A DNA stretch of 61,089 nt from Rouxiella badensis (GCF_002093665.1 NZ_MRWE01000034.1:1-61089); one strand, 5' to 3'. Shown: positions 9,098-19,422, counted from the stretch's first letter. The notes: generated from the letters alone by a model not told the origin. Numbers and translations are program-made.

Positions 9098-10339
9098 TCA
9101 AACGGCAGAAGGTTGTGACAATAAATCTTCTGGAGAGGGCTTATTGCTGCGTAAAAGAAAGATTGAGATAAAGGTGGTGCTAAATACCATCAGCCCCATG
9201 ATGAGATAGGATTGGGCAAATCCATATTTTTCATAGCTATAGCCGGCCAGCGGAGAGAGGACCGTCGCAATCACCGAGCTGGTGCAGGCAAAGCCAACAA
9301 GATAGAGGGTTGAGGAGAGACGTTTATCGAAGTTGAGACTGTTATATTTAAAGATGGAAACCAGCAGAACGGGGAGTTCTACGGCATGCAGCAGTTTGGT
9401 GATGGAAATGAGCAGCGGCCCTTCCACCAGCCCTGAGGCAATCATGCGCAGAGCCATCGTCATGCCAGCAAAGATCAATCCGTTTTTGGCCCCCACGCGA
9501 TTCACCAGCCATGGGGCGCAGAACATCCCGGCCGCCTCCAGGAAGACCTGGAACGAATTGAGATAGCCGAACATCGCATTCCCCTGATGCAGGGTGGCAA
9601 ACTGAGAGGCAAAATAAACCGGAAACTGCTGGTCGTAGACGCCGTAGATGCAGGTTCCAACCACAAAAAACACCAGTTTCCAAAAGCGCGATAAGGTCAA
9701 TAATCTCAGCGCGTCTTCAAGCGTGACTTTCGCCATCCCCAGTTCGAGTTTCTCAAGGCTCGCTGGCGTATTCACTTTTAAACGTGCCAGCAGACCAAAG
9801 AACACCAGCCCGGAGCATGACGCCACCAGAAAGTTGAGTTTTGGATTGATATTGAACAGAATGCCGGCAAAGAAGGTCGCCACTGCCCAGCCCAGCGACC
9901 CCCACATGCGAGCCCTGCCAAATTCAAAGGTGCTTTGACGCGCCACCCGCTCGGTGTAAGACTCGAGGACTCCAATCCCCCCGTTAAAGGTCATTCCGAC
10001 AAACACGCCACCGAAAATACTGCCCAGCAAAATATTGATACTGAGCAGATAACCGAACAGCAGATAGGCTGGCCCGGAAAGGAACAGCAGCGCGGTGATG
10101 TACCACAGCAGGTTCTTGCGTAAACCGAGCCGGTCCTGAATAAAGCCATAAAAAACCTGGGCACAGAGCGCCGAGACTGACATTACGGAAAAAATAATCC
10201 CGGTATCCATGGCTTTCAATCCCACCTCCTGATGTAACCAAATGGAAAGCAAAGAGCCGGAGGATGACCAGCTCACAAAAAAGAAGAACAACAGCGCACT
10301 TAAAAGCGAGTAACTGCGAGAATGATGTTTTTTCATCAT
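9098..10339 (-). CDS. cscB: sucrose:proton symporter, LacY/CscB family
   Basis: This 413-residue MFS permease has twelve hydrophobic segments and belongs to the oligosaccharide:H+ symporter family (LacY, CscB, RafB, MelY). Conserved features include the loop GFIQDRLGLRKNL, the FEFGRARMWGSLGWA segment of helices 4-5 and FNFDKRLSSTLYLVGF in the C-terminal half. The cytosolic invertase next to it points to sucrose; raffinose-type sugars cannot be excluded. It is the first gene of the operon and its promoter region contains two CscR-type operators. It starts at MMKKHH; the second Met is an equally good start. Confidence 0.88.
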   Translation of the reverse strand: MMKKHHSRSYSLLSALLFFFFVSWSSSGSLLSIWLHQEVGLKAMDTGIIFSVMSVSALCAQVFYGFIQDRLGLRKNLLWYITALLFLSGPAYLLFGYLLSINILLGSIFGGVFVGMTFNGGIGVLESYTERVARQSTFEFGRARMWGSLGWAVATFFAGILFNINPKLNFLVASCSGLVFFGLLARLKVNTPASLEKLELGMAKVTLEDALRLLTLSRFWKLVFFVVGTCIYGVYDQQFPVYFASQFATLHQGNAMFGYLNSFQVFLEAAGMFCAPWLVNRVGAKNGLIFAGMTMALRMIASGLVEGPLLISITKLLHAVELPVLLVSIFKYNSLNFDKRLSSTLYLVGFACTSSVIATVLSPLAGYSYEKYGFAQSYLIMGLMVFSTTFISIFLLRSNKPSPEDLLSQPSAV

Positions 10340-10369
10340 AACGATCTCTATGAGGGATAATGATGAAAT

Positions 10370-10381
10370 GGTAACGTTAAC
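10370..10381. promoter_or_regulatory. CscR operator, cscB-proximal
   Basis: GGTAACGTTAAC is a near-perfect palindrome with the central CG typical of LacI-family operators. It lies 31 bases before cscB and would block its transcription when bound. Confidence 0.7.
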
Positions 10382-10414
10382 AAATCATCACCCTCACCTT
10401 CTTTTGCGGCGATA

Positions 10415-10430
10415 CATGATGTTAATCACA
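10415..10430. promoter_or_regulatory. candidate CRP site
   Basis: CATGA-N6-TCACA matches the CRP consensus TGTGA-N6-TCACA in 8 of 10 informative positions. It lies between the two CscR operators, which fits catabolite control of sucrose use. Confidence 0.4.
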
Positions 10431-10433
10431 CAA

Positions 10434-10445
10434 GTTAACGTTAAC
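10434..10445. promoter_or_regulatory. CscR operator, distal
   Basis: GTTAACGTTAAC is a perfect 12-bp palindrome, 64 bases from the first operator. Two spaced operators suggest looping or dual repression of cscB and cscR. Confidence 0.75.
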
Positions 10446-10614
10446 ATAGTGCAATTGGGAGCATGATCAAATTTTAACGTCATGTTTAAAGACTCCTCAG
10501 GGAGATGACGGTGAACAAAAATATCGCCGCATCCTTTTACATCATAAAGTGAGTTGTATAGCCTGATGCAGACAGGGGCATTGGCCAGACACTTTCCAAT
10601 CAAGACAGGTACTC

Positions 10615-11610
10615 ATGGCGTCGTTAAAAGATGTGGCAAAGCGGGCAAACGTATCGTTAATGACGGTATCGCGGGCCTTAAACAGTCCAGAAAGGCTCAG
10701 ACCTGACACGCTTGCCTGCGTACAGGCCGCAATTAACGAATTAAATTACGTCCCCGATTTGTCGGCCAAAAAAATCCGTGGTGCACGCGCCACGCCCAAA
10801 ACGATCGGTGTGCTGGCGCTGGACACGGTGACAACCCCCTTCTCGGTTGAGATAGCCTTATCCATTGAAGAAACAGCCCGCGCCCACGGATGGAACAGCT
10901 TTGTGGTCAACATGTTCTCCGACGACAGTCCGGAAAAGATTGTCGATCTGCTGCTCTCCCACCGCCCGGGCGGGATAATTTACACCACCATGGGCCTGCG
11001 ACAGGTCCCGGTTCCCGCCAAGCTCCTGACGCTGCCCTGTGTGCTGGCAAACTGTGAAAGTCTGCACCAGCCGGTGGCCAGCTATATTCCTGACGATGAG
11101 CAGGGTCAGTATGAAGGTGTCAAAGCGTTGCTGAAGGCGGGTTATCGTCGCCCCCTGTGCCTGCACCTGCCCTTTGCCCGTCTGGCAACCGTTCGTCGCC
11201 AAAAGGGGCTGACTCGCGCCGGTCTCGAGGCGGGTCTAAGTCCCGAGACGTGGATACATTGCTATATGCAGGACGGTGACGCTCACTACCAGGACATTCC
11301 GGCGATGATCGAGGCCCAGATGCCGCAGGGCAAACCGACCTTTGACTGCGTAATCTGTGGCAACGACCGTATCGCCTTCCTGGTTTATCAGACCTTGCTT
11401 TCACACGGCATCCGCATCCCCACCGATGTCGGCGTGCTGGGCTATGATAATATGGTCGGCATTGGCGACCTTTTTCTGCCGCCGCTGTCGACCGTACAGC
11501 TCCCCCATTACGAGATTGGTCGCCTGAGTGCGCTGCACATTATCAACGGAGATAGCCATCGCGAGACGGTCCGCGTGGCGAGCCCCTGGCTGCATCGCGC
11601 ATCGATTTAA
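10615..11610 (+). CDS. cscR: LacI-family sucrose operon repressor CscR
   Basis: CscR (331 residues, identical in length to E. coli CscR as I recall it) is a LacI/GalR repressor. The N-terminal helix-turn-helix is MASLKDVAKRANVSLMTVSRALN, with the hinge helix around YVPDLSAKKIRG. A periplasmic-binding-like sugar domain makes up the rest, with family segments TTPFSVEIAL, YTTMGLR, CGNDRIAF and FLPPLSTVQLPH. It is divergent from cscB, and the shared 275-base spacer holds two palindromic operators. Its stop codon is only 7 bases from the stop of the convergent palZ gene. Confidence 0.92.
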   Translation: MASLKDVAKRANVSLMTVSRALNSPERLRPDTLACVQAAINELNYVPDLSAKKIRGARATPKTIGVLALDTVTTPFSVEIALSIEETARAHGWNSFVVNMFSDDSPEKIVDLLLSHRPGGIIYTTMGLRQVPVPAKLLTLPCVLANCESLHQPVASYIPDDEQGQYEGVKALLKAGYRRPLCLHLPFARLATVRRQKGLTRAGLEAGLSPETWIHCYMQDGDAHYQDIPAMIEAQMPQGKPTFDCVICGNDRIAFLVYQTLLSHGIRIPTDVGVLGYDNMVGIGDLFLPPLSTVQLPHYEIGRLSALHIINGDSHRETVRVASPWLHRASI

Positions 11611-11617
11611 GGCTTAT

Positions 11618-13297
11618 TTAGCGGAGTTCGGCCGCTTCATGCCGCTGGTAAATCCTTGCCTCATAAGGCCGCAGTTTTTGGCTTTCTCCCTGATTCGAAT
11701 AATTCCCCAGCAGCGGCTGCCAGCCTTCCAGCGCTAACTGATTCGCGTCAACATCCTGAGTCAAGGCACTGATATTGCACAGCACCAGCACCCGTTGGTG
11801 GTCCAGACTGCGGGTATAGGCGTAGAGATAAGGATGATCGGCCAGCAGAATTTCATAGCGGCCATAAACCAGCACCGGCTTCTGGCGACGCAGGCGTATC
11901 AGCGCACGGTAGAAATTGAGTACTGAATCGGCATCTTCCCGCTCACGCGCAACGTTAATTTCACGATAATTGGCGTTCACCGGGAACCAGGGCCGGGCGG
12001 TGCTAAACCCCGCGTTAACGCTCTCATCCCACTGCATCGGCGTGCGCGAGTTGTCGCGCGCATTGCGGCTCAGGAACGACAGAACCACCTTCTCATCGAT
12101 CCCCTGCCTGAGCATTTCAGTGGCACGCCTTCTGGCCGCAACGTCGTTAAAATCATCCAGACTGGCAAAATGCGTATTGGTCATGCCCAGTTCCTGCCCC
12201 TGATAAATAAAGGGCGTCCCCTGCATCAGGAAATACATCGCGGCAATTGCCGTCGCACTTTCCCGCCGATAACGCGACACCTCGCCCCAGCCGGAAACTA
12301 CCCGCGGCAGGTCATGATTCTCAACGTACAGCGCATTCCAGCCTTTGTTTTCGAGCAGCGTCTGCCAGCGGGTAAAGATGTTTTTCAGACCGCGAACGTC
12401 CAGCTCCGGCTCGCGCAAGCCTCCCTGACTGTCCTGCCAAAGCTTGACGTGCTCGAACTGGAAGATCATGTTCAGCCTGCCACGCGCCTCGCCCACCCAG
12501 TCTTCTCCCTGCTCGGCCGAGGCGCCGTTCATTTCCCCTACCGTCACGATGTCATACCGTTTGAACACCTGCTCACTCATGTCGTCGACGTAATCAAGCA
12601 GCCCGTCGTAGTTGAGGTGGCGTTCGAATGAGGGCACGAAATGCAGCCCCAGCGGGTTGGGCATGTCGCTCATGGCCGGTTCTTTTTTCATGTGGCATAT
12701 CGCGTCGATGCGAAAACCATCAATGCCTTTGTCCAACCACCAGCGCATCATCGCGTATACGGCCGAACGGACCTCCGGGTTCTCCCAGTTAAGGTCCGGC
12801 TGGCGTTCGGAGAACAGGTGGAGAAAGTACTGTCCGGTCTCCGGACTGTGCTTCCAGGCCGAGCCGTTGAAAATGCTCTCCCAGTTATTCGGCTCTGCGC
12901 CATTTTTGCCGTCACGCCAGATGTACCAGTCACGCTTCGGGTTATCACGCGAAGCGCGTGACTCGATAAACCACGGATGTTCGTCCGACGTATGGTTGAC
13001 CACCAGGTCGATGATCAACCGCATGCCGCGGGCGTGAACCTGCGCAAGCAGGCGGTCAAAATCCGCCATCGTGCCGAACTCGGTCATGATGTCCTGGTAA
13101 TCGCTGATGTCGTAGCCGTTGTCATCGTTAGGCGATTTGTACATTGGGCAAATCCAGATAAGGTCGATGCCCAGATCCTGTAGATAATCGAGCTTCTCGG
13201 TGATGCCGTTCAAATCGCCGATGCCATCACCGTTGCTGTCTTTAAAGCTGCGTGGATATAGTTGGTAGGCCACGGCCTCTTTCCACCAGTTCGCCAT
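11618..13297 (-). CDS. palZ: GH13 alpha-glucosidase PalZ
   Basis: This cytosolic enzyme has 559 residues and is the last gene of the palatinose operon. GH13 catalytic residues are the nucleophile Asp198 in GFRIDAI, the acid Glu255 in VTVGEMN and Asp329 in ENHDLPR; the calcium-type loop [10 protein letters not shown] is near the N-terminus. The residue after the nucleophile is Ala, not the Val typical of alpha-1,6-specific oligo-1,6-glucosidases. It may therefore favour another linkage, such as the alpha-1,1 bond of trehalulose or an alpha-1,4 bond; this is inference. Its ATG overlaps the palQ stop (TAATG). The isomerase motif RLDRD is absent. Confidence 0.88.
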   Translation of the reverse strand: MANWWKEAVAYQLYPRSFKDSNGDGIGDLNGITEKLDYLQDLGIDLIWICPMYKSPNDDNGYDISDYQDIMTEFGTMADFDRLLAQVHARGMRLIIDLVVNHTSDEHPWFIESRASRDNPKRDWYIWRDGKNGAEPNNWESIFNGSAWKHSPETGQYFLHLFSERQPDLNWENPEVRSAVYAMMRWWLDKGIDGFRIDAICHMKKEPAMSDMPNPLGLHFVPSFERHLNYDGLLDYVDDMSEQVFKRYDIVTVGEMNGASAEQGEDWVGEARGRLNMIFQFEHVKLWQDSQGGLREPELDVRGLKNIFTRWQTLLENKGWNALYVENHDLPRVVSGWGEVSRYRRESATAIAAMYFLMQGTPFIYQGQELGMTNTHFASLDDFNDVAARRRATEMLRQGIDEKVVLSFLSRNARDNSRTPMQWDESVNAGFSTARPWFPVNANYREINVAREREDADSVLNFYRALIRLRRQKPVLVYGRYEILLADHPYLYAYTRSLDHQRVLVLCNISALTQDVDANQLALEGWQPLLGNYSNQGESQKLRPYEARIYQRHEAAELR

Positions 13298-14952
13298 TAC
13301 GACCTCTCCAGTAATAAAGCAAAAGATTCAAAAGGTTGCAGCTCCAGGCTGGCTGGCAGCCGCACGCGCGGTGAAGAGTTGGTGATCAGGCAGGTCCCCT
13401 GTTTTCCCTGCATCGCCTCAGGCACGTCGAGCGTGACGGGCTCGGGGGTAAAATTGTTGATGACCACCAGCGTCTGACCGTTGAACCTACGCAGCCAGCC
13501 AAAGACCTGAGGATGGTCGGCGAAGATCTGCTGGAAATCACCGTGCACCAGCAACGGCAGTTTTTTTCGCAGCGCCACCAGCTTCTGGTAGTGGAAAAAA
13601 ATAGAGTCGGGACAGGCCAGCGCCGCCGCCACATTCACCTGCTGATAATTAGGATTAGCCGCAATCCAGGGTGTGCCTTGGGTAAAACCGGCATGCGGAC
13701 TGTTGTCCCACTGCATCGGCGTTCGCGCATTGTCGCGCCCATTGGCGTAGATGCCTTCCATCATCTGCGCATCGCTGACGCCGGCCTCCGTCCGCTCGCG
13801 GTAAAGATTCAGGCTTTCAATATCGCGATAGTCATCAATGCTGGCAAAGCGCACGTTTGTCATGCCAATCTCTTCGCCCTGATAGATATAAGGCGTGCCT
13901 TTCAGGCAGTGAAGCGCGGTCGCGAGCATTTTTGCCGAAGCGACGCGATAGCGGCCATCATCACCAAAGCGAGAAACCGCCCGCGGCAGGTCGTGATTGC
14001 TCCAAAACAGCGAGTTCCAGCCCTGATGGGCCAATGCCCGCTGCCATTTGTCGATAACCTCTTTGAAGCGCAGCAGATTGAAGGGTTTATTGCACCACTT
14101 GCCGTCATGCTCGTCCCAGAACAGTTTGATGTGCTCAAACTGAAACACCATCGACAGCTCTTCGCGTTGTTCGGCGCTGTAGAGCAGCGCATCTTCCGGC
14201 GTTGCGCTCCACGTTTCACCGACCGTCACACAGTCGCGATGCCCAAAGGTGGCGCGGTTCATCTGGTGGATGAACTGATGCAGATTCTTGCCGTTGACCA
14301 TCACCTGTCTGTCAACGTCTTTACCAATCAGGTCGATAACGTCCATCCGAAAGCCACTGATCCCCTTGTCGAGCCAGCGATTCATCATCGCGTGCACTTC
14401 TTCTCGTACCTGCGGGTTATCCCAGTTGAGATCCGGTTGCCGTTTGGAAAATTGATGGAAATAGTATTCACCGCTGGCAATGTCGAACGTCCAGCCACTG
14501 CCGCCAAAGTAGGAGCGGAAATCGTTGGGCGGTCCGCCGTCTGCTGCGGGTTTGCGCCAGATATAAAAATCCCGATAAGGGCTGTTCGTTGACTTTAGTG
14601 CCTCGAGAAACCACGGATGTTCGTCGGAGGTGTGATTGACCACCAGATCCATCAGAATACCCATATCGCGCACTTTCGCCTCGGCGATCAGGCGTTCCAT
14701 CTCCTGCAGGGTGCCAAACACCTCGGCGATGTCCTCGTAGCTCGAGATGTCATAGCCGTTGTCGTCCATCGGCGAGCGATAAACCGGTGAGAGCCACAGG
14801 AGATTGACGCCCAGCTGCTGCAAATAATCGAGCTTGCCAATAATGCCAGCCAGGTCACCAATACCGTCACCGTTGCTGTCCATAAAGCTGCGCGGATAAA
14901 CCTGATAGACCACCGCCTCTTTCCAGGCTTCCGCCGTCTTTCTATCCGTCAT
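13297..14952 (-). CDS. palQ: palatinase, GH13 alpha-1,6-glucosidase PalQ
   Basis: PalQ (551 residues from the ATG at 14952) hydrolyses isomaltulose (palatinose) in the cytosol; E. rhapontici PalQ was shown to have palatinase activity. The catalytic residues are Asp204 in GFRMDVI, Glu246 in VTVGETW and Asp321 in SNHDLPR. Val205 after the nucleophile is the hallmark of alpha-1,6 specificity. There is no signal peptide and no RLDRD isomerase motif, so it is not a sucrose isomerase. I chose the start that overlaps the palK stop by ATGA; an upstream in-frame extension to 15039 lies inside palK. Confidence 0.9.
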   Translation of the reverse strand: MTDRKTAEAWKEAVVYQVYPRSFMDSNGDGIGDLAGIIGKLDYLQQLGVNLLWLSPVYRSPMDDNGYDISSYEDIAEVFGTLQEMERLIAEAKVRDMGILMDLVVNHTSDEHPWFLEALKSTNSPYRDFYIWRKPAADGGPPNDFRSYFGGSGWTFDIASGEYYFHQFSKRQPDLNWDNPQVREEVHAMMNRWLDKGISGFRMDVIDLIGKDVDRQVMVNGKNLHQFIHQMNRATFGHRDCVTVGETWSATPEDALLYSAEQREELSMVFQFEHIKLFWDEHDGKWCNKPFNLLRFKEVIDKWQRALAHQGWNSLFWSNHDLPRAVSRFGDDGRYRVASAKMLATALHCLKGTPYIYQGEEIGMTNVRFASIDDYRDIESLNLYRERTEAGVSDAQMMEGIYANGRDNARTPMQWDNSPHAGFTQGTPWIAANPNYQQVNVAAALACPDSIFFHYQKLVALRKKLPLLVHGDFQQIFADHPQVFGWLRRFNGQTLVVINNFTPEPVTLDVPEAMQGKQGTCLITNSSPRVRLPASLELQPFESFALLLERS

Positions 14953-16085
14953 AGCGTGAGGGCCTCCGGGACCGATGAGTGACTTTTTACCTTGATACGC
15001 TGAAACGCCTGCCCCTGGCTGTCGAACAGATAACAGCACTCAACCGGCAGCCGCACCCCCACCGTCGCGCCCACGCGAATAGCAGAGCGTTCAGGATGGC
15101 GCACCACCCAGGGTTCGCTCGCGTTGCCGTTGTCCAAATACAGCAAGGTTTCATTGCCCATTTGTTCAACAAACTTCACTTCCCCCTGATATTCGCACTG
15201 CGCGGCGTCACCGCTGCGAATATGCTCAGGGCGAATGCCGATGTTAACGCTTCGACCCTGTGCCGACGCCGGGGTCGCGACAGGCAGCACCAGCGTCTTG
15301 CCGTTGTCCAGTTCGACCACGCTTTGCCGTTCACCGGACTGGCGCAGCGTTGCCGGAATCAGGTTCATTTTTGGCGAACCGATAAACTGAGCCACGAACT
15401 CGTTAGCCGGGTGGTCATAGAGTTCAAGAGGCGTCCCGACCTGTTCAATTTTCCCTTTGTTAAGCACCACAATGCGGTCAGCCAGCGTCATCGCCTCCAC
15501 CTGATCGTGGGTAACATAAATAATGGTCACGCCCAGCCGCTTATGCAGCGCCGCGACCTCCATGCGCATCTGCACGCGCAGCGACGCATCCAGATTCGAC
15601 AACGGCTCATCAAACAAAAATAAACGAGGCTCGCGGACGATAGCTCGCCCAATCGCCACGCGCTGGCGCTGGCCGCCGGACAGGTCTTTCGGCCGCCTTT
15701 CCAGCAGCTTCTCCAGCTGCAAAATCCGTGCACATTCCCGCACGCGCTGGTCAATCTCTGATTTGGAATGGCCCGCCAGCTCGAGGGCAAAGGCCATATT
15801 CTGGTAAACGCTCATATGCGGATAAAGTGCATAGGACTGGAACACCATGCCGATACCGCGTTCGGCCGGGCTGTCATCGTTGACGTAATGGCCATCGATA
15901 TACATGCCGCCACCGCTTATCTCCTCAAGCCCCGCAATCATGCGCAACAGCGTAGACTTGCCGCAGCCGGAAGGCCCGACCACCACCATAAACTCCCCGC
16001 TGTTGATATGCAGGTCGAGCTGGTGGATAACCTCCGCGTTGGCACCGTAGCGTTTCTGAATTTTGTCTAACGTCAATTGCGCCAT
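14949..16085 (-). CDS. palK: sugar ABC transporter ATPase PalK (MalK/MsmK type)
   Basis: PalK (378 residues) powers the PalEFG importer. Walker [10 protein letters not shown], the signature [15 protein letters not shown], Walker [13 protein letters not shown] and the switch histidine in IYVTHDQ are intact. A C-terminal OB-fold regulatory domain of the MalK type begins near residue 240, with the IGIRPEHI segment. I chose the ATG at 16085 (MAQLTLDKI) with GGAG at the right distance. It is downstream of palH with 65 bases between them, and it overlaps palQ by 4 bases. Confidence 0.92.
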   Translation of the reverse strand: MAQLTLDKIQKRYGANAEVIHQLDLHINSGEFMVVVGPSGCGKSTLLRMIAGLEEISGGGMYIDGHYVNDDSPAERGIGMVFQSYALYPHMSVYQNMAFALELAGHSKSEIDQRVRECARILQLEKLLERRPKDLSGGQRQRVAIGRAIVREPRLFLFDEPLSNLDASLRVQMRMEVAALHKRLGVTIIYVTHDQVEAMTLADRIVVLNKGKIEQVGTPLELYDHPANEFVAQFIGSPKMNLIPATLRQSGERQSVVELDNGKTLVLPVATPASAQGRSVNIGIRPEHIRSGDAAQCEYQGEVKFVEQMGNETLLYLDNGNASEPWVVRHPERSAIRVGATVGVRLPVECCYLFDSQGQAFQRIKVKSHSSVPEALTL

Positions 16086-16150
16086 ATTGTTCTCCAAATC
16101 CATGATAATGAAATGCCGGCCGTCCGCCGGCATGAGTGCAGCAATGCGGC

Positions 16151-17512
16151 TTATTTCAGGTAATCGAGCCAAGGACTCTGGCGCGAGATCATGACGTCCA
16201 CCAGCTCAGGAATCGCCCTGCATTTGTCGTTCACCGAATCCACCAGCAGCGCCTGTATCACTAAATCGCGCGAGCCCTGAAGCACGGCCTCGGCAGTCAG
16301 GTCATGGATGGCTATCTGGTTACTGAGCAAGCCGCCGATGCCGCTCGGGATGTCAACCTTAATGCCGTGAATCCCCTTGCGGTCGACGGTAGCCGGAACC
16401 TCAACGGCAATGAATTCAGGCAGCTGTTTAATAAAGCCTTTATTAGGAATGTTGACCGCAGACTCTTCATAGCCGGAATCGGTGAGGATCCCTTCCATGA
16501 TAGGCACCACTCTTTCCTTCAGTTTTAGCTCAATCTTCGGCTGTACCTGCCCCAGATAGTTGCGGTAGAAGGTGTAGAAATCGAGGATCCCGCGATGGTC
16601 GCTGACCTCGTTAGCCCAGCGAATGTATTCGCCGAAATGGCTGTCGCCAGTGATTGGCAGATGGTGGAACTTCTCAAGGATCTCTTTAAAGAGAGTTCGG
16701 TCTGCCCATGGATAGGCGCTGTCGCGGCCTCCGAGCGCGTCACGCTCTGTGCTGCCCTCGGTCTCCACCAGACGCCCATTTTTACGGGTGTAAGCCAGAA
16801 TGTCGCTATAGCCAGGCAGAGTGGAGAAATAGTCTGGCGCCTTGGCGCGCACGTCAGGATAGGCATCGTAGCCGCTGTCTTTATAACGAGCCTCCAGCAG
16901 TACGCTAAAGTGGTTGAGACCGGCCGCACGCAGGGAGAGATTGTCGAATGAGGTGCCCAGCATCTCCGGCAGGTAGCGCTCAAGTGAAGCAATTTCGTGG
17001 CACATTCCCACAAAGTTTAGCTCCGGGAAGCGGCGATGTACGGTGGTGCAGATACGGCTCATCGGGTTGGAATAGTTGAATACCCAGGCGTTGGGGCAGA
17101 CTTCGGCCACGTCAGCGCAGATGTCAAGGATAGGCGGAATGATGCGCAAGGAGTGGAACAAGCCGCCGGGGCCGCCGTTCTCGCCGTAAACCTGCTGAAT
17201 GCCGTACTGCTGCGGGATTTGCCAGTCCAGATCCCACAGGGCAAAGCGGTCGCCTACCTCAATGGAAATAATAACGAACTCAGCGCCGCGCAGCGCCGTC
17301 AGGCGATCGGTGGTCGCCGTCAGGGTAAACGGCAGGTCCTCTGCCGCCAGAAAATCACGGGCGGTCTTTTCGGTCGCCGCCAACGCGGTTGGATTGATGT
17401 CGAGCAGCACAATCTCACTGCCATACAGCGTTGTGCTCTGGAATATCTCGCCCAGCGTGCCGTAGCCGAACTGTGCGCTGCCCGCGCCTATCAAAACGAT
17501 TTTGGTAGCCAT
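16151..17512 (-). CDS. palH: GH4 family NAD-dependent glycosidase PalH
   Basis: This 453-residue enzyme belongs to glycoside hydrolase family 4, which cleaves by an NAD and metal-dependent redox mechanism. The N-terminal dinucleotide motif is [10 protein letters not shown], and YSNPMSR, the metal-site motif CHE (MCHEIAS) and GLNHF follow. CHE differs from the CDMP motif I associate with 6-phospho-alpha-glucosidases. A non-phosphorylated alpha-glucoside substrate fits better, in line with ABC import. Start at 17512 (MATKIVLIG). It corresponds in place to palH of the E. rhapontici palEFGHKQZ operon. Its exact substrate is not known to me. Confidence 0.85.
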   Translation of the reverse strand: MATKIVLIGAGSAQFGYGTLGEIFQSTTLYGSEIVLLDINPTALAATEKTARDFLAAEDLPFTLTATTDRLTALRGAEFVIISIEVGDRFALWDLDWQIPQQYGIQQVYGENGGPGGLFHSLRIIPPILDICADVAEVCPNAWVFNYSNPMSRICTTVHRRFPELNFVGMCHEIASLERYLPEMLGTSFDNLSLRAAGLNHFSVLLEARYKDSGYDAYPDVRAKAPDYFSTLPGYSDILAYTRKNGRLVETEGSTERDALGGRDSAYPWADRTLFKEILEKFHHLPITGDSHFGEYIRWANEVSDHRGILDFYTFYRNYLGQVQPKIELKLKERVVPIMEGILTDSGYEESAVNIPNKGFIKQLPEFIAVEVPATVDRKGIHGIKVDIPSGIGGLLSNQIAIHDLTAEAVLQGSRDLVIQALLVDSVNDKCRAIPELVDVMISRQSPWLDYLK

Positions 17513-17549
17513 AGTTGATTCTGCTCTCCTGCAAGTTGTAATTCGGGCA

Positions 17550-18398
17550 TCAGCCCTTGACTGCGCCATGGGTTAATCCACTGACGATTCGTCGCTGGAA
17601 AATAAGCACCAGCGCCACGATGGGTAAGGTGACTATCACCGAGGACGCCATGATGGTGCCCCACGGAAGTTCATACTGAGAGGAGCCATGAAGCATGCCT
17701 ATCGCCACAGGAACCGTGCGTTTGCCGCTGGAGATAACGAACGTCAGGGCAAACATGAATTCGTTCCAGGCGCCGATAAACGCCAGAAGTCCGGTGGTGA
17801 CCAGTGACGGCCCCATGATCGGCGCAAAGATGCGACTGATAATGGTCCACGTGCTGGCACCGTCAACGATGGCGGCCTCTTCCAGCTCGGTGGGAATCGC
17901 CTTCATAAAGGTGGTCAGCACCCAGATGGTGAACGGCAGTGAAAAGGTGGTGTAAGACAGCACCAGTGCCCCGAGTGAGTCGTAAAGCCCCATGAAACGC
18001 ACCAGCTCGAACATGCCGGAAAGCACCGCAATCTGAGGGAACATCGACACACAAAGGATGGTGAACAGCAGATACTTACGGCCACGGAAGCCAATGCGTG
18101 CCAGCGCAAATGCTGCTGTAATCGACACCAGCAGGCACAGCCCTACCGTCAGGGTCGCCACTATCGCCGAATTGAGAAGGCTGCGAGCGATGCCACTGTC
18201 CATCAATGCGGTGACATAATTGCCCCAATTCATCTCGTTGGGTAACCAGCCCACCCTGAACAGGTTTTGCCCCGAACGCAGTGAAGTCAGGATGGCGTAA
18301 TAGAACGGGAAAAGGCAGATAATGCAGGCTAGGGCTGCGCTGGTGAAAATCAGCACGCGCTGGGCCATTTTTTGTCGTTGCAGTTTCAGGCTCATCAT
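17550..18398 (-). CDS. palG: sugar ABC transporter permease PalG
   Basis: This 282-residue inner-membrane permease has about six hydrophobic segments and is of the MalG type. The EAA loop, which contacts the ATPase, is present as ELEEAAIVDGASTWTIISRI...P. Its start overlaps the palF stop as ATGA, so translation of the two permeases is coupled. It would pair with PalF as the channel for isomaltulose. Confidence 0.9.
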   Translation of the reverse strand: MMSLKLQRQKMAQRVLIFTSAALACIICLFPFYYAILTSLRSGQNLFRVGWLPNEMNWGNYVTALMDSGIARSLLNSAIVATLTVGLCLLVSITAAFALARIGFRGRKYLLFTILCVSMFPQIAVLSGMFELVRFMGLYDSLGALVLSYTTFSLPFTIWVLTTFMKAIPTELEEAAIVDGASTWTIISRIFAPIMGPSLVTTGLLAFIGAWNEFMFALTFVISSGKRTVPVAIGMLHGSSQYELPWGTIMASSVIVTLPIVALVLIFQRRIVSGLTHGAVKG

Positions 18399-19378
18399 TT
18401 CGCCTCCCCGCTGTTACGGCGGCCAATCATCAAGAAGCAGGCAGCGATGCCGGCGACCATCATAAATACCAGCACCGAGGCGGCGGAGCCGGATCCCATC
18501 TCCTGATAGCTCACCAACAGGTCACGTGCGTAGCCGGACACCGAAAGGGTCGATTCACTGTTGGAGGTCAGGATATAGATAAGGTCAAACACCCGGAGCG
18601 CATCCATCACGCGGAAAATCAGCGCCACAATCATCGCCGGCATAATCAGCGGCAGCGTGATGCGACGAAAACGCTGCCAGGCATTAGCGCCATCAATCCG
18701 CGCGGCTTCGTATAAATCGCGGGGAATAAGCTGCAGTCCGGCCAGCAGCATCAGCGCCATAAAGGGCGTGGTTTTCCATACGTCAACGATAACCACGGCC
18801 CACATTGACAGCTTCGGTTCTGCGACCCAGGCCAGCGGCGTGCTAATAACGCCCATCTTGAGCAACAGGTCATTCACGACGCCGTACTGGTCGTGAAACA
18901 TCCAGCTCCACATTCTGGCCGAGACGATGGTCGGGATTGCCCAGGGCACCAGAATGGCGGTTCGCACCAGTCCCTGACCGCGGAATTTTTGATTCATCAG
19001 CAGCGCCAGCAGCATACCGAACACCAGCTCAAACGAGACCGACAGCAGGCTAAAGCGCAAGGTGTTGCCGACGGCAAGCCACCAGAGCGGATCGGCCAGT
19101 ACCCCGTAATGGTGGCCTCCCTGATTCAGGTCAAAATAGTTGGCAAAGCCCACAAAATGGTAGTCATCGGGTGCGTCCAGCATGGCGTCGGTAAAACTGT
19201 AAAACAGCGTGCGCAACAGCGGCCAGCCTGCGGTGGCTACCAGCAGAAGGAGGGCCGGTGCCACCAACAGCCAGGCAATTCGGCTACGACGCAGCCGGTA
19301 GCTTAGCTTTGTGCGTTTCGCTACGCGGCTTCCGGCCTGACTGCCGGGCAGGGATAACGAGGTGATTTCTTGCTTCAT
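18395..19378 (-). CDS. palF: sugar ABC transporter permease PalF
   Basis: This 327-residue inner-membrane permease is of the MalF type, but short, without MalF's large periplasmic loop. Hydrophobic segments begin near residue 33 (IAWLLVAPALLLLVATAG), and the EAA loop reads DLYEAARIDGANAWQRFRRITLP. It lies 44 bases after palE and overlaps palG by 4 bases. Confidence 0.9.
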   Translation of the reverse strand: MKQEITSLSLPGSQAGSRVAKRTKLSYRLRRSRIAWLLVAPALLLLVATAGWPLLRTLFYSFTDAMLDAPDDYHFVGFANYFDLNQGGHHYGVLADPLWWLAVGNTLRFSLLSVSFELVFGMLLALLMNQKFRGQGLVRTAILVPWAIPTIVSARMWSWMFHDQYGVVNDLLLKMGVISTPLAWVAEPKLSMWAVVIVDVWKTTPFMALMLLAGLQLIPRDLYEAARIDGANAWQRFRRITLPLIMPAMIVALIFRVMDALRVFDLIYILTSNSESTLSVSGYARDLLVSYQEMGSGSAASVLVFMMVAGIAACFLMIGRRNSGEAK

Positions 19379-19422
19379 GCATCAGACTCCAAACCGTGAA
19401 TTCCGTTAAGGGGGGACTGCAT

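Noticed and set aside
13513-14592. A 359-codon open frame antisense to palQ
   Set aside because: It lies entirely inside a well-conserved GH13 gene on the other strand and has no recognisable domain or ribosome-binding site; GC-rich codon use creates such shadows.
13297-14952. The possibility that palQ is the sucrose isomerase palI
   Set aside because: It lacks a signal peptide and the RLDRD product-specificity motif, and has the Val of alpha-1,6 hydrolases.
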